DNA of 64,000 bases from Ancylobacter novellus. GTDB taxonomy: Bacteria > Pseudomonadota > Alphaproteobacteria > Rhizobiales > Methylopilaceae. Made by a program: the position numbers and the translations under genes. Below are positions 37,100 through 48,632 of the stretch, in pieces. The stretch spans positions 186,001-250,000 of the forward strand of contig QFPN01000003.1 in NCBI GenBank assembly GCA_003241695.1. The letters are read 5' to 3'. The notes under the pieces are model-generated. The model was given only the letters and a program-made list of their open reading frames with translations. It did no database searches and was not told the DNA's origin. Each line of letters opens with the position of its first letter. Positions within the stretch are counted from its first letter, which is position 1.

Positions 37100-39736
37100 A
37101 TGACTCTGCCCCCCGTCGCCTCCCCTCCCCGCGCGACCATGCGCTTCCAGTTCCATGAAGGCTTCCCGTTCGAGCGCGCGATTCCGCTCGCGCCCTATCT
37201 GCGCAAGCTCGGGATCAGCCATCTCTACTCGTCGCCCATCCTCACGGCCCGCGCAGGCTCCAATCACGGCTACGACGTCGTCGACCCGACGACCGTCAAC
37301 CCGGAACTCGGCGGCGAGGAGGGGTTCCGCAGTCTCGTCGCGGCGCTGCGGCGCGAAGGTCTCGGCATGATCGTCGACATCGTCCCGAACCACATGGCGG
37401 TGGGCAAGGACGACAACGCCTGGTGGCTCGACGTCCTGACCTACGGCCGCGGCTCGCGCTTCGCCCATTTCTTCGACATCGACTGGGAGCCCGCGGATCC
37501 CGCGCTTCATGGCAAGATCCTGCTGCCGACGCTGGGCGTCCCCTATGGCGAGGCGCTTCGCTCCGGCGACCTGAAGCTCACCCGCGAGGGCAAGCGCGGC
37601 GGGATCACGCTGCGCTACGCCGACCACATGTTCCCGATCCGCCCGGAGGATCGATACGAGATCGAGACCGCGGGCGGGATCGAGGCCTATGACGCGACGA
37701 CCGAGGACGGCCGCGCGCGGCTGCATGCGCTGCTCGAGAAGCAGAACTGGCGGCTCGCCTGGTGGATGGTCGCGGGCGACGAGATCAACTGGCGACGCTT
37801 CTTCGACGTCAACGAACTCGCGGGGCTCAGGGTCGCCGACCCGGCCGTGTTCGAGGCGACCCACGAGAAGCTGCTGGATCTCTATGCCGAAGGGCTGATC
37901 GACGGTTTTCGCGTCGACCACATCGACGGCCTCGCGGACTCCGGCGGCTACGCCCGTCGCCTGCGGGAACATCTCGACGAGCGGCAGGGCGAAAGGCCGG
38001 GAGAACTCGCGACGCAGCGCGCCTATCTGGTCGTCGAGAAGATCCTCGGCCCCGGCGAAGAACTCGCACGCGACTGGAAGGTCGACGGTGCGAGCGGCTA
38101 CGACTTCATGGACGACGTCAGCGCCCTGCTGCACGACGCCTTGGGCGAGGAGGCGCTCGGGATCTTCTGGGAGGAGATCAGCGGACGCCCCGCCGACTTT
38201 CATGTCGAGGAGGAGATCGCGCGACGCGAGATTCTCGACCGCTCCTTCTCCGCGCAACTCGACCAGGCGACCGACGCGCTCCACCGCGTGGCGCGGCTCG
38301 ATTACGAGACGCGCGACACCTCCCGCGCCGCGATCCGCCGGGCGCTGGTCGAGCTGCTCGCCCATTTTCCGGCTTACCGCACCTACGCCAGCGCTGCGGG
38401 GGGGCGAACCGAGGCCGACCGGCCGATCTTCGCCAAGGCGCTCGAAAAGGCGCGCGAGACAATTCTGCCGGCCGACGCGGGCGTGCTCGACATGCTGGAC
38501 GGCTGGCTCGGCGGCAAGACGGCGCCCGAGGAACATCGCCTGCTGCGGGACAAGGCGATCCGCCGGTTCCAACAGCTTTCGGCGCCGGTCGCGGCCAAGG
38601 CGGTGGAGGACACCGCCTTCTACCGCTACGGCCGGCTGCTTTCGCGCACCGACGTCGGCTTCGACGTCGCGACCTTCTCCATGGACGTCGCGACCTTCCA
38701 CGAGAAGGCGGCGGCGCGCGGAAAAACCTTTCCGAACGCGATGCTCACCGGCGCGACCCACGACCACAAGCGCGGAGAGGACGTCCGCGCCCGGCTCGCG
38801 GTGCTGAGCGAGATACCCGACGAGTGGATCGCCGCCGTCACGCGCTGGCGCGAGGCGTCGGCGCCGCTCCGGGCCGAGAACGCTCCATCCGCCGCCGACG
38901 AGGCGATCCTCTACCAGACGCTCGTGGGCGCGTGGCCGCACGGCCTCTCGCCCGACGACGCGGAAGGCTGCGGGGCCTTCGCGGAGCGCGTCGCCGGCTG
39001 GCAGGAGAAGGCTCTCCGGGAGGCGAAGCTCCAGACCGACTGGAGCGCGCCGAACGAGGCTTACGAGACCGCGGCCCGAACCCTCCTTATGGAGATCATG
39101 ACCGGCCGCGACGCCGCATTGCGCGCGGACATCGCCGCTTTCGCGCGGCGCATCGGGCCTGCGGGCGCAGCAAACGGGCTGACCCAGACGCTCATAAAGC
39201 TCACCATTCCCGGCGTGCCGGACACCTATCAGGGAACGGAGTTCTGGGATCTGACGCTGGTCGATCCCGACAACCGCCGCCCTGTCGACTATCCGGCGCG
39301 CGAGCGCGCTCTCGCCGTGGGCGAAACGCCGCTCGAAGCGGCAGCCCATTGGGAAGACGGAGCGGTGAAACAGGCGCTCGTCGCCGCGGTGCTCGCCGAC
39401 CGGGCGAAACGGCCGCTCCTCTTCGCTGAGGGTTCCTACACACCCCTTGCCGTGCAAGGCGCGTTGAGCGACGACGTCGTGGCCTTTGCGCGAATCCTCG
39501 GCGACGAGGTCGCCGTGTCGATCGCGATCCGGGGGACCTCCAGACTGCTGGGCGCGTCGAACGGGCTTCTGGCGCCCCGCGAAGTGTTGCATGGGAACAC
39601 CATCGCCTTCCCAAGCGCATTGCGCCCGAGCAAGCTGTACGATCGTATTTCGGGGCGCTCAATCACGGTCGAGCCCAAGATCTCCTTGGCCGAATTGCTC
39701 GCACTGCCGGTCGCGTTCCTGTCGCAGACGACGTAA
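37100..39736 (+). CDS. treY: Maltooligosyl trehalose synthase
   Basis: TreY turns the reducing end of a maltooligosaccharide into a trehalose unit. The 878-residue GH13_26 protein has the typical N-terminus RFQFHEGFPFERAIPLAPYLRKLGISHLYSSPI, NHGYDVVDPTTVNPELGG, DIVPNHMAV, the nucleophile near 273 (GFRVDHIDGLAD), the acid near 313 (VVEKILGPGEEL), FPNAMLTGATHDHKRGEDVRARL, and the C-terminal IPGVPDTYQGTEFWDL. Length is at the long end of the family. GGAG lies upstream of the ATG. It pairs with treZ, but the two are separated by malQ and a repeat element. Confidence 0.96.
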   Translation: MTLPPVASPPRATMRFQFHEGFPFERAIPLAPYLRKLGISHLYSSPILTARAGSNHGYDVVDPTTVNPELGGEEGFRSLVAALRREGLGMIVDIVPNHMAVGKDDNAWWLDVLTYGRGSRFAHFFDIDWEPADPALHGKILLPTLGVPYGEALRSGDLKLTREGKRGGITLRYADHMFPIRPEDRYEIETAGGIEAYDATTEDGRARLHALLEKQNWRLAWWMVAGDEINWRRFFDVNELAGLRVADPAVFEATHEKLLDLYAEGLIDGFRVDHIDGLADSGGYARRLREHLDERQGERPGELATQRAYLVVEKILGPGEELARDWKVDGASGYDFMDDVSALLHDALGEEALGIFWEEISGRPADFHVEEEIARREILDRSFSAQLDQATDALHRVARLDYETRDTSRAAIRRALVELLAHFPAYRTYASAAGGRTEADRPIFAKALEKARETILPADAGVLDMLDGWLGGKTAPEEHRLLRDKAIRRFQQLSAPVAAKAVEDTAFYRYGRLLSRTDVGFDVATFSMDVATFHEKAAARGKTFPNAMLTGATHDHKRGEDVRARLAVLSEIPDEWIAAVTRWREASAPLRAENAPSAADEAILYQTLVGAWPHGLSPDDAEGCGAFAERVAGWQEKALREAKLQTDWSAPNEAYETAARTLLMEIMTGRDAALRADIAAFARRIGPAGAANGLTQTLIKLTIPGVPDTYQGTEFWDLTLVDPDNRRPVDYPARERALAVGETPLEAAAHWEDGAVKQALVAAVLADRAKRPLLFAEGSYTPLAVQGALSDDVVAFARILGDEVAVSIAIRGTSRLLGASNGLLAPREVLHGNTIAFPSALRPSKLYDRISGRSITVEPKISLAELLALPVAFLSQTT

Positions 39737-39871
39737 GGCCTAGGTCGTTCTGCGTATGTCTTTTCTTCAGTTCCGTGATTCAATTGCGTCGCCGGCTCAC
39801 GAAGGGTCGGCCGCAAGGGCGGAGCCGGGAGCGGCGCATGCCGCCCGAATCGCCTGTCGAAGGAACCGGCG

Positions 39872-40105
39872 ATGGACGACATCAAGCTGTCCCTGTCCGC
39901 GCCGGACGCTGAACTGGTCGCCCAGGCGCTCGACGTCTACGCCGCGACGTTGATGTGCACGCCCCTCGGCCTCGGCCTCGACCTGCTGGTTCAGGTCCGC
40001 GCGCTGCGTTCGCGGCTCAGCGATACCGCCGCCCGTCACGTCGCGGCCCTCGAAGCCGCCGACGATCCCGACACCAATGTCGTGATGTTCGCCGCGCGCG
40101 GATAA
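39872..40105 (+). CDS. Small helical protein of unknown function upstream of glgP
   Basis: A 77-residue product with no signal peptide or membrane helix. AGGAACC lies before the ATG. The sequence (SAPDAELVAQALDVYAATLMCTPLGLGLDLLVQVRALR) predicts two or three amphipathic helices and one cysteine. It lies between treY and glgP on the same strand, and its codon use agrees with theirs, so it is probably expressed. I do not recognise a family. It may be an island-specific regulator or a chance frame. Confidence 0.5.
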   Translation: MDDIKLSLSAPDAELVAQALDVYAATLMCTPLGLGLDLLVQVRALRSRLSDTAARHVAALEAADDPDTNVVMFAARG

Positions 40106-40315
40106 TCCGGAACGGAGCCACGATCGTTCGATCGGGCTCGCAGCGGCTCGCGAGGCCATTCGCAAACACCCATCTGCGCCTCATTCCCTGTCGAATTCGC
40201 CGGACCGCCTTGCGCGCCGGCCCGCGCGGTCGTCTACTGCGATGCAGCATTCGACGCGCGGGGGCGCTCCCGCGCGTCGCGCGTGCAAACGACCATCCGA
40301 CGGGAGACATGGCCC

Positions 40316-42817
<2,502 letters not shown>

Positions 42818-42876
42818 CCGGCGAGGGCGGTCGGGCCGGACTGAAAACAAGAAAATCACGCCGAGGAGACGCCTTC

Positions 42877-44148
42877 ATGCCGCCTGCCCCACCGTTCGGA
42901 CCGCCTTACGCCCGCACGGCGATGGCGTTCGTTCTCGCTGGCGGAAGGGGGTCTCGGCTGATGGAACTGACGGACCGGCGGGCGAAGCCCGCGGTCTATT
43001 TCGGCGGCAAGACCCGCATCATCGACTTCGCGCTGTCCAACGCCCTCAATTCCGGCATCCGCCGCATCGGCGTCGCGACCCAGTACAAGGCCCACAGCCT
43101 CATCCGCCACCTGCAGCGCGGCTGGAACTTCTTCCGCACCGAGCGCAACGAAAGCTTCGACGTGCTGCCGGCGAGCCAGCGCATCGCCGAGGACGCCTGG
43201 TACGCGGGCACCGCGGACGCGGTCTACCAGAACATCGACATCGTCGAGGATTATGCGCCGCGCCACATCATCGTTCTGGCGGGCGACCACATCTACAAGA
43301 TGGACTACGAGCAGATGCTCGCGCAGCACGTCGAGAGCGGCGCGGACGTCACTGTCGGCTGCCTCGAGGTGAAGCGGGAGGAGGCGTCCGGCTTCGGCGT
43401 GATGCACATCGACGAGACCGACCGCATCGTCGATTTCCTCGAAAAACCCAAGGATCCGCCCGCGATGCCGGGCAAGCCCGACATGGCGCTCGCCTCGATG
43501 GGCATCTACGTCTTCGACACGGCGTTCCTGTTCGACCTGCTGCGCCAGGACGCCGCCGACCCGAACTCCTCCCACGACTTCGGCAAGGACCTCATTCCAG
43601 CGATCGTGAAGGGCGGCAAGGCCGTCGCCCATCATTTCTCGAAATCCTGCGTGCGGTCGAAGACCGAGGAGGAGCCGTACTGGCGCGACGTCGGCACGGT
43701 CGACGCCTATTTCGAGGCCAACATCGATCTCACCGACTTCGTCCCGGCGCTCGATCTCTACGACAAGGAGTGGCCGATCTGGACCTTCGCGGAGATCACG
43801 CCGCCCGCGAAGTTCATCCACGACGCCGACGACCGGCGGGGGCGCGCGATCTCGTCGCTCGTATCGGGCGGCTGTATCGTCTCCGGCGCGGGCGTGAAGG
43901 AGTCGCTGCTGTTCACCGGCGTGCGCGTGAACTCCTACGCCGACGTCGACCGCGCGGTGATCCTGCCGGACGTCTCGGTCGGCCGTTCCGCGCGGCTGAG
44001 CAACGTGGTGATCGACCGCGGCGTCCGGATCCCCGAGAAGCTGGTGGTCGGCGAGGATCCGGAGCTCGACGCAATGCGATTCCGGCGCACCGAGAAGGGC
44101 GTCTGCCTGATCACGCAGTCGATGATCGACGCGCTTCCCACAATCTGA
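42877..44148 (+). CDS. glgC: Glucose-1-phosphate adenylyltransferase
   Basis: GlgC makes ADP-glucose, the committed step of glycogen synthesis. The 423-residue protein has the nucleotide-binding AGGRGSRLMELTDRRAKPAV, GGKTRIIDFALSNALNSGIRR, the sugar-site DVGTVDAY...and the left-handed helix C-terminal domain with its hexapeptide-like repeats (SGGCIVSGAGVKESLLFTGVRVNSYADVD). ATG 42877 is preceded by GAGGAG; the extra 29 codons upstream are not supported. The N-terminal Arg/Lys cluster typical of alphaproteobacterial enzymes activated by fructose-6-phosphate and pyruvate is present in part. glgA would normally follow; here a foreign-looking gene separates them. Confidence 0.97.
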   Translation: MPPAPPFGPPYARTAMAFVLAGGRGSRLMELTDRRAKPAVYFGGKTRIIDFALSNALNSGIRRIGVATQYKAHSLIRHLQRGWNFFRTERNESFDVLPASQRIAEDAWYAGTADAVYQNIDIVEDYAPRHIIVLAGDHIYKMDYEQMLAQHVESGADVTVGCLEVKREEASGFGVMHIDETDRIVDFLEKPKDPPAMPGKPDMALASMGIYVFDTAFLFDLLRQDAADPNSSHDFGKDLIPAIVKGGKAVAHHFSKSCVRSKTEEEPYWRDVGTVDAYFEANIDLTDFVPALDLYDKEWPIWTFAEITPPAKFIHDADDRRGRAISSLVSGGCIVSGAGVKESLLFTGVRVNSYADVDRAVILPDVSVGRSARLSNVVIDRGVRIPEKLVVGEDPELDAMRFRRTEKGVCLITQSMIDALPTI

Positions 44149-44187
44149 GATTGATATCGCTTCGCTTGGGGGAATGCGGAGCGTTAC

Positions 44188-45246
44188 ATGAGGAGCGGGT
44201 ATCCGGACTGGCTTCGGAGAGAAGGATACGGCGAAGGCACGGTCGCAAACCAGATCGCCCGGGTCTGCCGAGTCGAAGCGCATCATGGCGACGTCGACGC
44301 TGCATATGAAACGGATCGCTGCCGCTCGCTCCTCGACACCTTGACCTATTCCACCGAGGATGAACGACGCGGTCGCGCCAATCCGTCCAAAATTCCGTTC
44401 GTGGGCGACATCCGCAAGAATCTCGCCACCTATAAAAGCTGCGTGCTCTGGTATGTGCGGTTCCGCGATGCGGACAAGAACGGACCGTCAGGCGCCCTTT
44501 TCCGGCCGAACCGCCTCCGCGCGCCTCCCGCGTCTGGTCCACGCGAAAAGACTGAATTCAGGCAGGAACTTCGCTCGACTGCTAGAACGCTCACTGATTT
44601 CGATCTCGACGGGCGCTCAGCTTTCGAGGCGCTTGTCGAGGCGTCCCGGTACGGCTCGGTCGCTCAGGCCGTGGCTTCTCTGACGCTGTTCAGCCATCCG
44701 GCGACGGTCCGTCAAACCGCGGGCAACGCGATCTTTCACTCGGTCCGTGATCAACGCCGCGTCGGCGAGCGCGGCCTAATCGACGGCCGCGTTGTGCTCC
44801 TTGACGACAATAAGAGCCCCACCGACGCGTTTCTGTGGGCCAACGGTCTCACCCGGCGCGGACGCGACGTCCAGTTCAACCATGTTTATGCGGCAAGTCG
44901 CGATCCGGAGAGCTACACGGCGCTCCCGAACATCTGCATGACGCCCGCTTTCATCGCAAAGCTTACCGACACGAGCGCTGCCGTGCGCGCGTTGCTCCGG
45001 TTCAGAAGCTACCTGCTCTATGGGTGGACCCCGAAGGACGTCGATCCGCCGGCCCGGCCCGAGGAATACGAGAGCCTCGAATGGGCTGCTCCCTTGCCGG
45101 CCGTGCCAGACGTCCGTGCAGCAATCGAGCGGGCGATGTCGACCAAGCCGAAGGATCGCACCGTAGTTGCGGCTTTGGAGATCGGTTGGCTGTTCGGAAC
45201 GCCGTCTCGTGGCTCGCTGGACCAAAACAAAGCGCGGGTCGCGTGA
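44188..45246 (+). CDS. Unknown protein with HNH-like C-terminal motif, inserted between glgC and glgA
   Basis: The 352-residue product has two parts. Residues 1-95 (YPDWLRREGYGEGTVANQI...HGDVDAAYETDR...LTYS) look like an all-helical DNA-binding or recombinase-core-like N-terminal domain. Residues about 205-285 contain VQFNHVYAASRDPESYT, LPNICMTP and AFIAKLTD, a His, Asn, Lys arrangement that resembles a His-Me-finger (HNH) nuclease site. This is inference; the classic third His/Asn is replaced. The gene is visibly less GC-rich than its neighbours, has its own GGAG site and splits glgC from glgA, which suggests insertion by transfer. Confidence that it is a real gene is high; the function is not. 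Confidence 0.7.
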   Translation: MRSGYPDWLRREGYGEGTVANQIARVCRVEAHHGDVDAAYETDRCRSLLDTLTYSTEDERRGRANPSKIPFVGDIRKNLATYKSCVLWYVRFRDADKNGPSGALFRPNRLRAPPASGPREKTEFRQELRSTARTLTDFDLDGRSAFEALVEASRYGSVAQAVASLTLFSHPATVRQTAGNAIFHSVRDQRRVGERGLIDGRVVLLDDNKSPTDAFLWANGLTRRGRDVQFNHVYAASRDPESYTALPNICMTPAFIAKLTDTSAAVRALLRFRSYLLYGWTPKDVDPPARPEEYESLEWAAPLPAVPDVRAAIERAMSTKPKDRTVVAALEIGWLFGTPSRGSLDQNKARVA

Positions 45247-45354
45247 CTTTATAGACCCCAGATTCGCTGCGACCGCCTTGTCGTCGCGTTTCGCCTGGCA
45301 TATCGCGCTTCTGAGCGCGCGCTGGCGCCTTCACCATCGGACGGAGCAACGGAT

Positions 45355-46803
45355 TTGACGCCCATCAACGTCCTCGCCGTCGCCTCCGAGATCTACCCGC
45401 TGATCAAGACCGGCGGGCTCGCCGACGTCGCGGGCGCGCTTCCGGGGGCGCTGCGGCCGCATGGCGTCGAGGTCACGACGCTCGCTCCCGGCTACCGCAC
45501 GGTCCTCGCGAAGCTCGGACCGGCCGAACCGGTGGCCCGTTTCGAAAACCTGTTCGGAGGCCCGGCGCGCGTTCTCGCCGCCGAGCACGCCGGCCTCGAC
45601 CTGCTGGTGATCGACGCGCCGCATCTCTACGACCGGCCGGGCGGTCCCTACCTGTCTCCGGAGGGCCAGGACTGGCACGACAACGCCTTCCGCTTCGCGG
45701 CGCTCGGAAAGGTCGCGGCGGAGATCGCCCGAGGGGCGGCGGGCCTGCCCCTTCCCGACATCGTGCACATGCACGACTGGCAGGCGGGCCTCGCCGCCGC
45801 CTATCTGGCCTACGGTCCCGGCCCGCGGCCCAAAATGGTCGCGACCATCCACAACATCGCCTTTCAGGGCTGGGTTCCCGCCTCGCTGCGCGCCGAACTC
45901 GGCCTGCCGGACCACGCGCTCGACATGGACGGCGTCGAATATTACGGCGGCGTCGGCTACCTGAAGGCCGCGCTCTATTTCGCCGACAAGATCACCACCG
46001 TCTCCCCGACCTACGCCTCGGAGATCCTCGAGCCGGACGGCGGCATCGGCCTCGACGGCCTGCTGTCCGGCCGCGCCGCGGACGTGGTCGGCATCCTCAA
46101 CGGGATCGACGTCGACGTCTGGAATCCCGAAACCGATCCGCGCCTGCCCGCCCGCTTCTCGGCGGCGGAGCGGTCGGGCCGCGGCGCCTGCCGGAGCGCG
46201 CTTCGCGAGCGTTTCGGGCTCGATCCGACGGCCGATCGCCTGACCTTGGGCGTCGTGAGCCGCCTGTCGAGCCAGAAGGGCCTCGACCTGCTCTCGGAGG
46301 CCGTGCCCGTCATTCTCGAACTCGGCGCGGACCTTGCGCTCATCGGCGCGGGCGAACCGTGGCTCGAGGATCGGTTCCGCGCGCTCGGCAGCCGACATCC
46401 GGGCAGGATCGGCAGCTTCATCGGCTATGACGAGGATCTCGCCCATCTGATGCAGGCCGGCGCCGACGCCATCCTCGTGCCGTCGCGCTTCGAGCCCTGC
46501 GGCCTGACCCAGCTCTGCGCGCTGCGCTACGGCGCGGTTCCGGTCGTCGCGCGCGTGGGCGGCCTCGCCGACACCGTGATCGACGCGAACCCCGCGGCGC
46601 TCGGCCCGGGCGTCGCCACCGGCGTGCAGTTCTCCCCCGTCTGCCAATCGGCGCTCGAAGCCGCGCTCCGGCGCACGGCTGCGCTTTGGGCCGACAAGGC
46701 GGCCTGGGCGCGGCTGCAGGCGAACGGCATGGCGGCGGACGTGTCCTGGAACGCCTCGGCGGCGCTTTACGCCGCGCTCTATCGCGACCTGCTCGCAGGC
46801 TGA
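45355..46803 (+). CDS. glgA: Glycogen synthase (ADP-glucose dependent)
   Basis: The 482-residue GT5 enzyme adds glucose from ADP-glucose to glycogen. It has the N-terminal substrate motif SEIYPLIKTGGLADVAGALP, VHMHDWQAGLAAAYL, TIHNIAFQGW, the GILNGIDVDVWNPETDP segment, SRLSSQKGLDLL and the C-terminal PSRFEPCGLTQLCALRYGAVPVV with the catalytic Glu. The start is TTG 45355, with GGAG eight bases upstream. It is GT5, so it is not the GT4 GlgM that makes maltose-1-phosphate in mycobacteria. A shared terminator follows at 46828. Confidence 0.97.
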   Translation: MTPINVLAVASEIYPLIKTGGLADVAGALPGALRPHGVEVTTLAPGYRTVLAKLGPAEPVARFENLFGGPARVLAAEHAGLDLLVIDAPHLYDRPGGPYLSPEGQDWHDNAFRFAALGKVAAEIARGAAGLPLPDIVHMHDWQAGLAAAYLAYGPGPRPKMVATIHNIAFQGWVPASLRAELGLPDHALDMDGVEYYGGVGYLKAALYFADKITTVSPTYASEILEPDGGIGLDGLLSGRAADVVGILNGIDVDVWNPETDPRLPARFSAAERSGRGACRSALRERFGLDPTADRLTLGVVSRLSSQKGLDLLSEAVPVILELGADLALIGAGEPWLEDRFRALGSRHPGRIGSFIGYDEDLAHLMQAGADAILVPSRFEPCGLTQLCALRYGAVPVVARVGGLADTVIDANPAALGPGVATGVQFSPVCQSALEAALRRTAALWADKAAWARLQANGMAADVSWNASAALYAALYRDLLAG

Positions 46804-46827
46804 AAAGCGGCGCGCAACCGCGAAAGA

Positions 46828-46859
46828 AAACGCCGCGGCCCGTGAAGGCCGCGGCGTTT
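46828..46859. terminator. Bidirectional terminator between glgA and the amt operon
   Basis: Thirteen perfect base pairs (46828-46840 with 46847-46859, six-base loop) with T-rich flanks in both directions: TTTCC on the plus strand, TTTTCTTTC on the minus strand. It ends glgA and the 46880 gene. Confidence 0.85.
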
Positions 46860-46879
46860 CCATTTGTCTGCGATCCGGC

Positions 46880-47092
46880 CTACTCCGCGGCCGCCATCGA
46901 GGTTGGCGTCGCGGAGGGGATCGGCGCCGCGGCGGCTTCGATCGCCTCTTCCTTGTCCATCGAGATCTGTTTCGCGATGAAGAACAGCGTGAAGGCGAGG
47001 ACGATCACGGCGAACAACCATTCGAACCCGGCGAAGGGGTACATCGCCCCAAGCTCCGCGAGGTTCGAGACGGACGAGATGCCAGTGCTCAT
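46880..47092 (-). CDS. Small single-pass membrane protein after amtB
   Basis: A 70-residue protein with one membrane helix (about residues 26-46, GFEWLFAVIVLAFTLFFIAK), a short polar N-terminus and an acidic then Ala/Pro-rich C-terminus. GAGAGGAG, nine to sixteen bases before ATG 47092, is a good ribosome site. It is 30 bases after the amt stop on the same strand and before a terminator, so it is co-transcribed with the transporter. I see no GlnK here. A role as an accessory or assembly factor for Amt is only an inference from position. Confidence 0.7.
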   Translation of the reverse strand: MSTGISSVSNLAELGAMYPFAGFEWLFAVIVLAFTLFFIAKQISMDKEEAIEAAAAPIPSATPTSMAAAE

Positions 47093-47122
47093 GGGTCTTT
47101 CTCCTCTCAACTCATTCAAGGA

Positions 47123-48541
47123 TCAGCGTGAGATCTTCGCCTCGGCGCGCTGGATGGCCTCGAACTCGGCCTCCAGCCCCGAATGCGCCGGGTAGGTCGT
47201 CGCGGCGTGCTTGCCGTCGAGACCGAGCAACTCCTTCTCGGGCGACACGCGCAACATGCCGAGCGAGGACAGGATCTTGCCAAGCACCCAGCCGGGCAGC
47301 AGGCCGAAGCCGAGCGCGAAGACGAGCGTGCCGATCAGGTTGCCGATCGGGGTGACGATCGGCAGACCCTCGGCGTTCACGCCGAACCAGCCGGCGCCTT
47401 CAGACAGGACGACCGCCGTGCCGGCCGACGGCATGATCGCCGGATAGCCCCAAAGCGCGAAGCCCGCCACCACGCCGCCGAAGACGCCGCAATAGCCGTG
47501 GACCGCGACCGCGCCAACGGCGTCGTCGATCTTGAAGCGACGCTCGACCCAGTAATGCAGCTTGTAGGCCATCACCGTGCCGGCGACCGCGATCGTGAGC
47601 GCGATGACCGGATGGTAGAAGTCGTTGCCCGCGGAAGCCGAGATCAGGCCCGTGAGGCCGCCCGAATAGGTCCAGAACGGGTTGCCCTTCGAGACGATGT
47701 AGGCCGTGACCATGCCGCCGAAGAGGGCGAGCAGGAAGTTCATGACGACGCCCGACAGCGTGATCGGCACGCCGTAGATGTTGGTCGTGGTCCAGAAGGC
47801 GGTCGCGCCTTCGGCGGCGACGTTCGCGATCGGAATGTGGCAGGCGGCGTAGAAGCCCCAGAACCCGATGAAGATCATGAACAGGCCGAGCGTGACCATC
47901 CACGGATTGTGCGGCGGGATCTCGCGGGGCGTACCGTCGGGCGCGAACTTACCGATGCGCGGCCCGAGATGCATGAGCACGCCGAGCGTCGCGAAGCCCG
48001 CCACCGAATGCAGGATCGCCGAACAATACTGGTCGTGGAAGCCGAGATACTGGGCCATCCAGCCGTTGCCGGCCCACGCCCACGCCGCCGGGATCACCCA
48101 GGCGATCGCGCCGACATAGATCGCGATGATGAAGAAGGCCGAGGTCTTGGTGCGCTCGATCAGGGAGCCCGAGACGATCGAGCCGGCGGTCATTCCGAAC
48201 AGCGCGAAGGCCGCAAGGAAGACGCCCGAAATGCGGTCCGTCAGGTTCGGGGCGATCTTGTCCGACCAGGGTTCGAAGCCGGTCGACAGGCTGAGCGACA
48301 GGCTGTTCACCGGCCAGCCCTGGAACGCGATGTAAATCCACATGCCGAACAGGAAGAAGCACAACCCGATCAGCGGGATGGCCATCGTGTTCTTCAGCAG
48401 CGTGTGCTGCACGTTCTTGGTCCGCGACACGCCGACCTCATACATGCAGAAGCCGAAATGGATGAAGAACATCAAGACGACCGTCAGGAAGAAGTAGAAC
48501 TCCGTGAAGATCGTCACAAGCGCCCCGAGTTGATCCGTCAT
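47123..48541 (-). CDS. amtB: Ammonium transporter (Amt/Mep/Rh family)
   Basis: The 472-residue membrane protein has the two pore histidines' contexts, HSVAGFATLGVLMHLGPR and AVHGYCGVFGGVVAGF, and the D/N-rich entrance segments of the family with eleven helices. The N-terminus (MTDQLGALVTIFTEFYFFLTVVLMFFIHFG) lacks a long signal peptide. ATG 48541 is preceded by GGAGGAC; 29 upstream codons are rejected. A sigma-54 promoter at 48617-48632 fits induction by nitrogen limitation through NtrC. The usual glnK partner is missing; a small membrane protein takes its place. Confidence 0.95.
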   Translation of the reverse strand: MTDQLGALVTIFTEFYFFLTVVLMFFIHFGFCMYEVGVSRTKNVQHTLLKNTMAIPLIGLCFFLFGMWIYIAFQGWPVNSLSLSLSTGFEPWSDKIAPNLTDRISGVFLAAFALFGMTAGSIVSGSLIERTKTSAFFIIAIYVGAIAWVIPAAWAWAGNGWMAQYLGFHDQYCSAILHSVAGFATLGVLMHLGPRIGKFAPDGTPREIPPHNPWMVTLGLFMIFIGFWGFYAACHIPIANVAAEGATAFWTTTNIYGVPITLSGVVMNFLLALFGGMVTAYIVSKGNPFWTYSGGLTGLISASAGNDFYHPVIALTIAVAGTVMAYKLHYWVERRFKIDDAVGAVAVHGYCGVFGGVVAGFALWGYPAIMPSAGTAVVLSEGAGWFGVNAEGLPIVTPIGNLIGTLVFALGFGLLPGWVLGKILSSLGMLRVSPEKELLGLDGKHAATTYPAHSGLEAEFEAIQRAEAKISR

Positions 48542-48616
48542 GCCGTCCTCCGATTGGATCCCCGTTCGTCGCGGCGGCGCCGGAAAAAGCGGCGCCCGCG
48601 CAACCGGAGCGATCGG

Positions 48617-48632
48617 AGCAAGCGACATGCCA
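48617..48632 (-). promoter_or_regulatory. Sigma-54 promoter of amtB
   Basis: On the minus strand TGGCATG-N4-TTGCT has GG at -24 and GC at -12, one mismatch from the consensus TGGCACG-N4-TTGCW. Transcription would start near 48606, about 65 bases before the ATG. A hairpin GGCGCCG/CGGCGCC with loop CTTTTTC lies between them (48574-48596). No convincing NtrC site was found by eye. Confidence 0.7.

Noticed and set aside
36488..39592. A very long open frame antisense to treY (and others antisense to treS-mak, glgB, glgX and dctM)
   Set aside because: Such frames arise in high-GC genes because the antisense third positions avoid stops. Their sequences are Arg/Ala/Gly-rich without domains, and the sense strand is a certain gene.
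40106..40315. EcfG promoter before glgP
   Set aside because: GGAAC and CGTT are present near 40110-40130, but the spacing is 11 bases instead of 16 or 17.
45355..46803. glgA as GlgM (maltose-1-phosphate synthase)
   Set aside because: The protein is GT5 with KTGGL at the start. GlgM is a GT4 enzyme.
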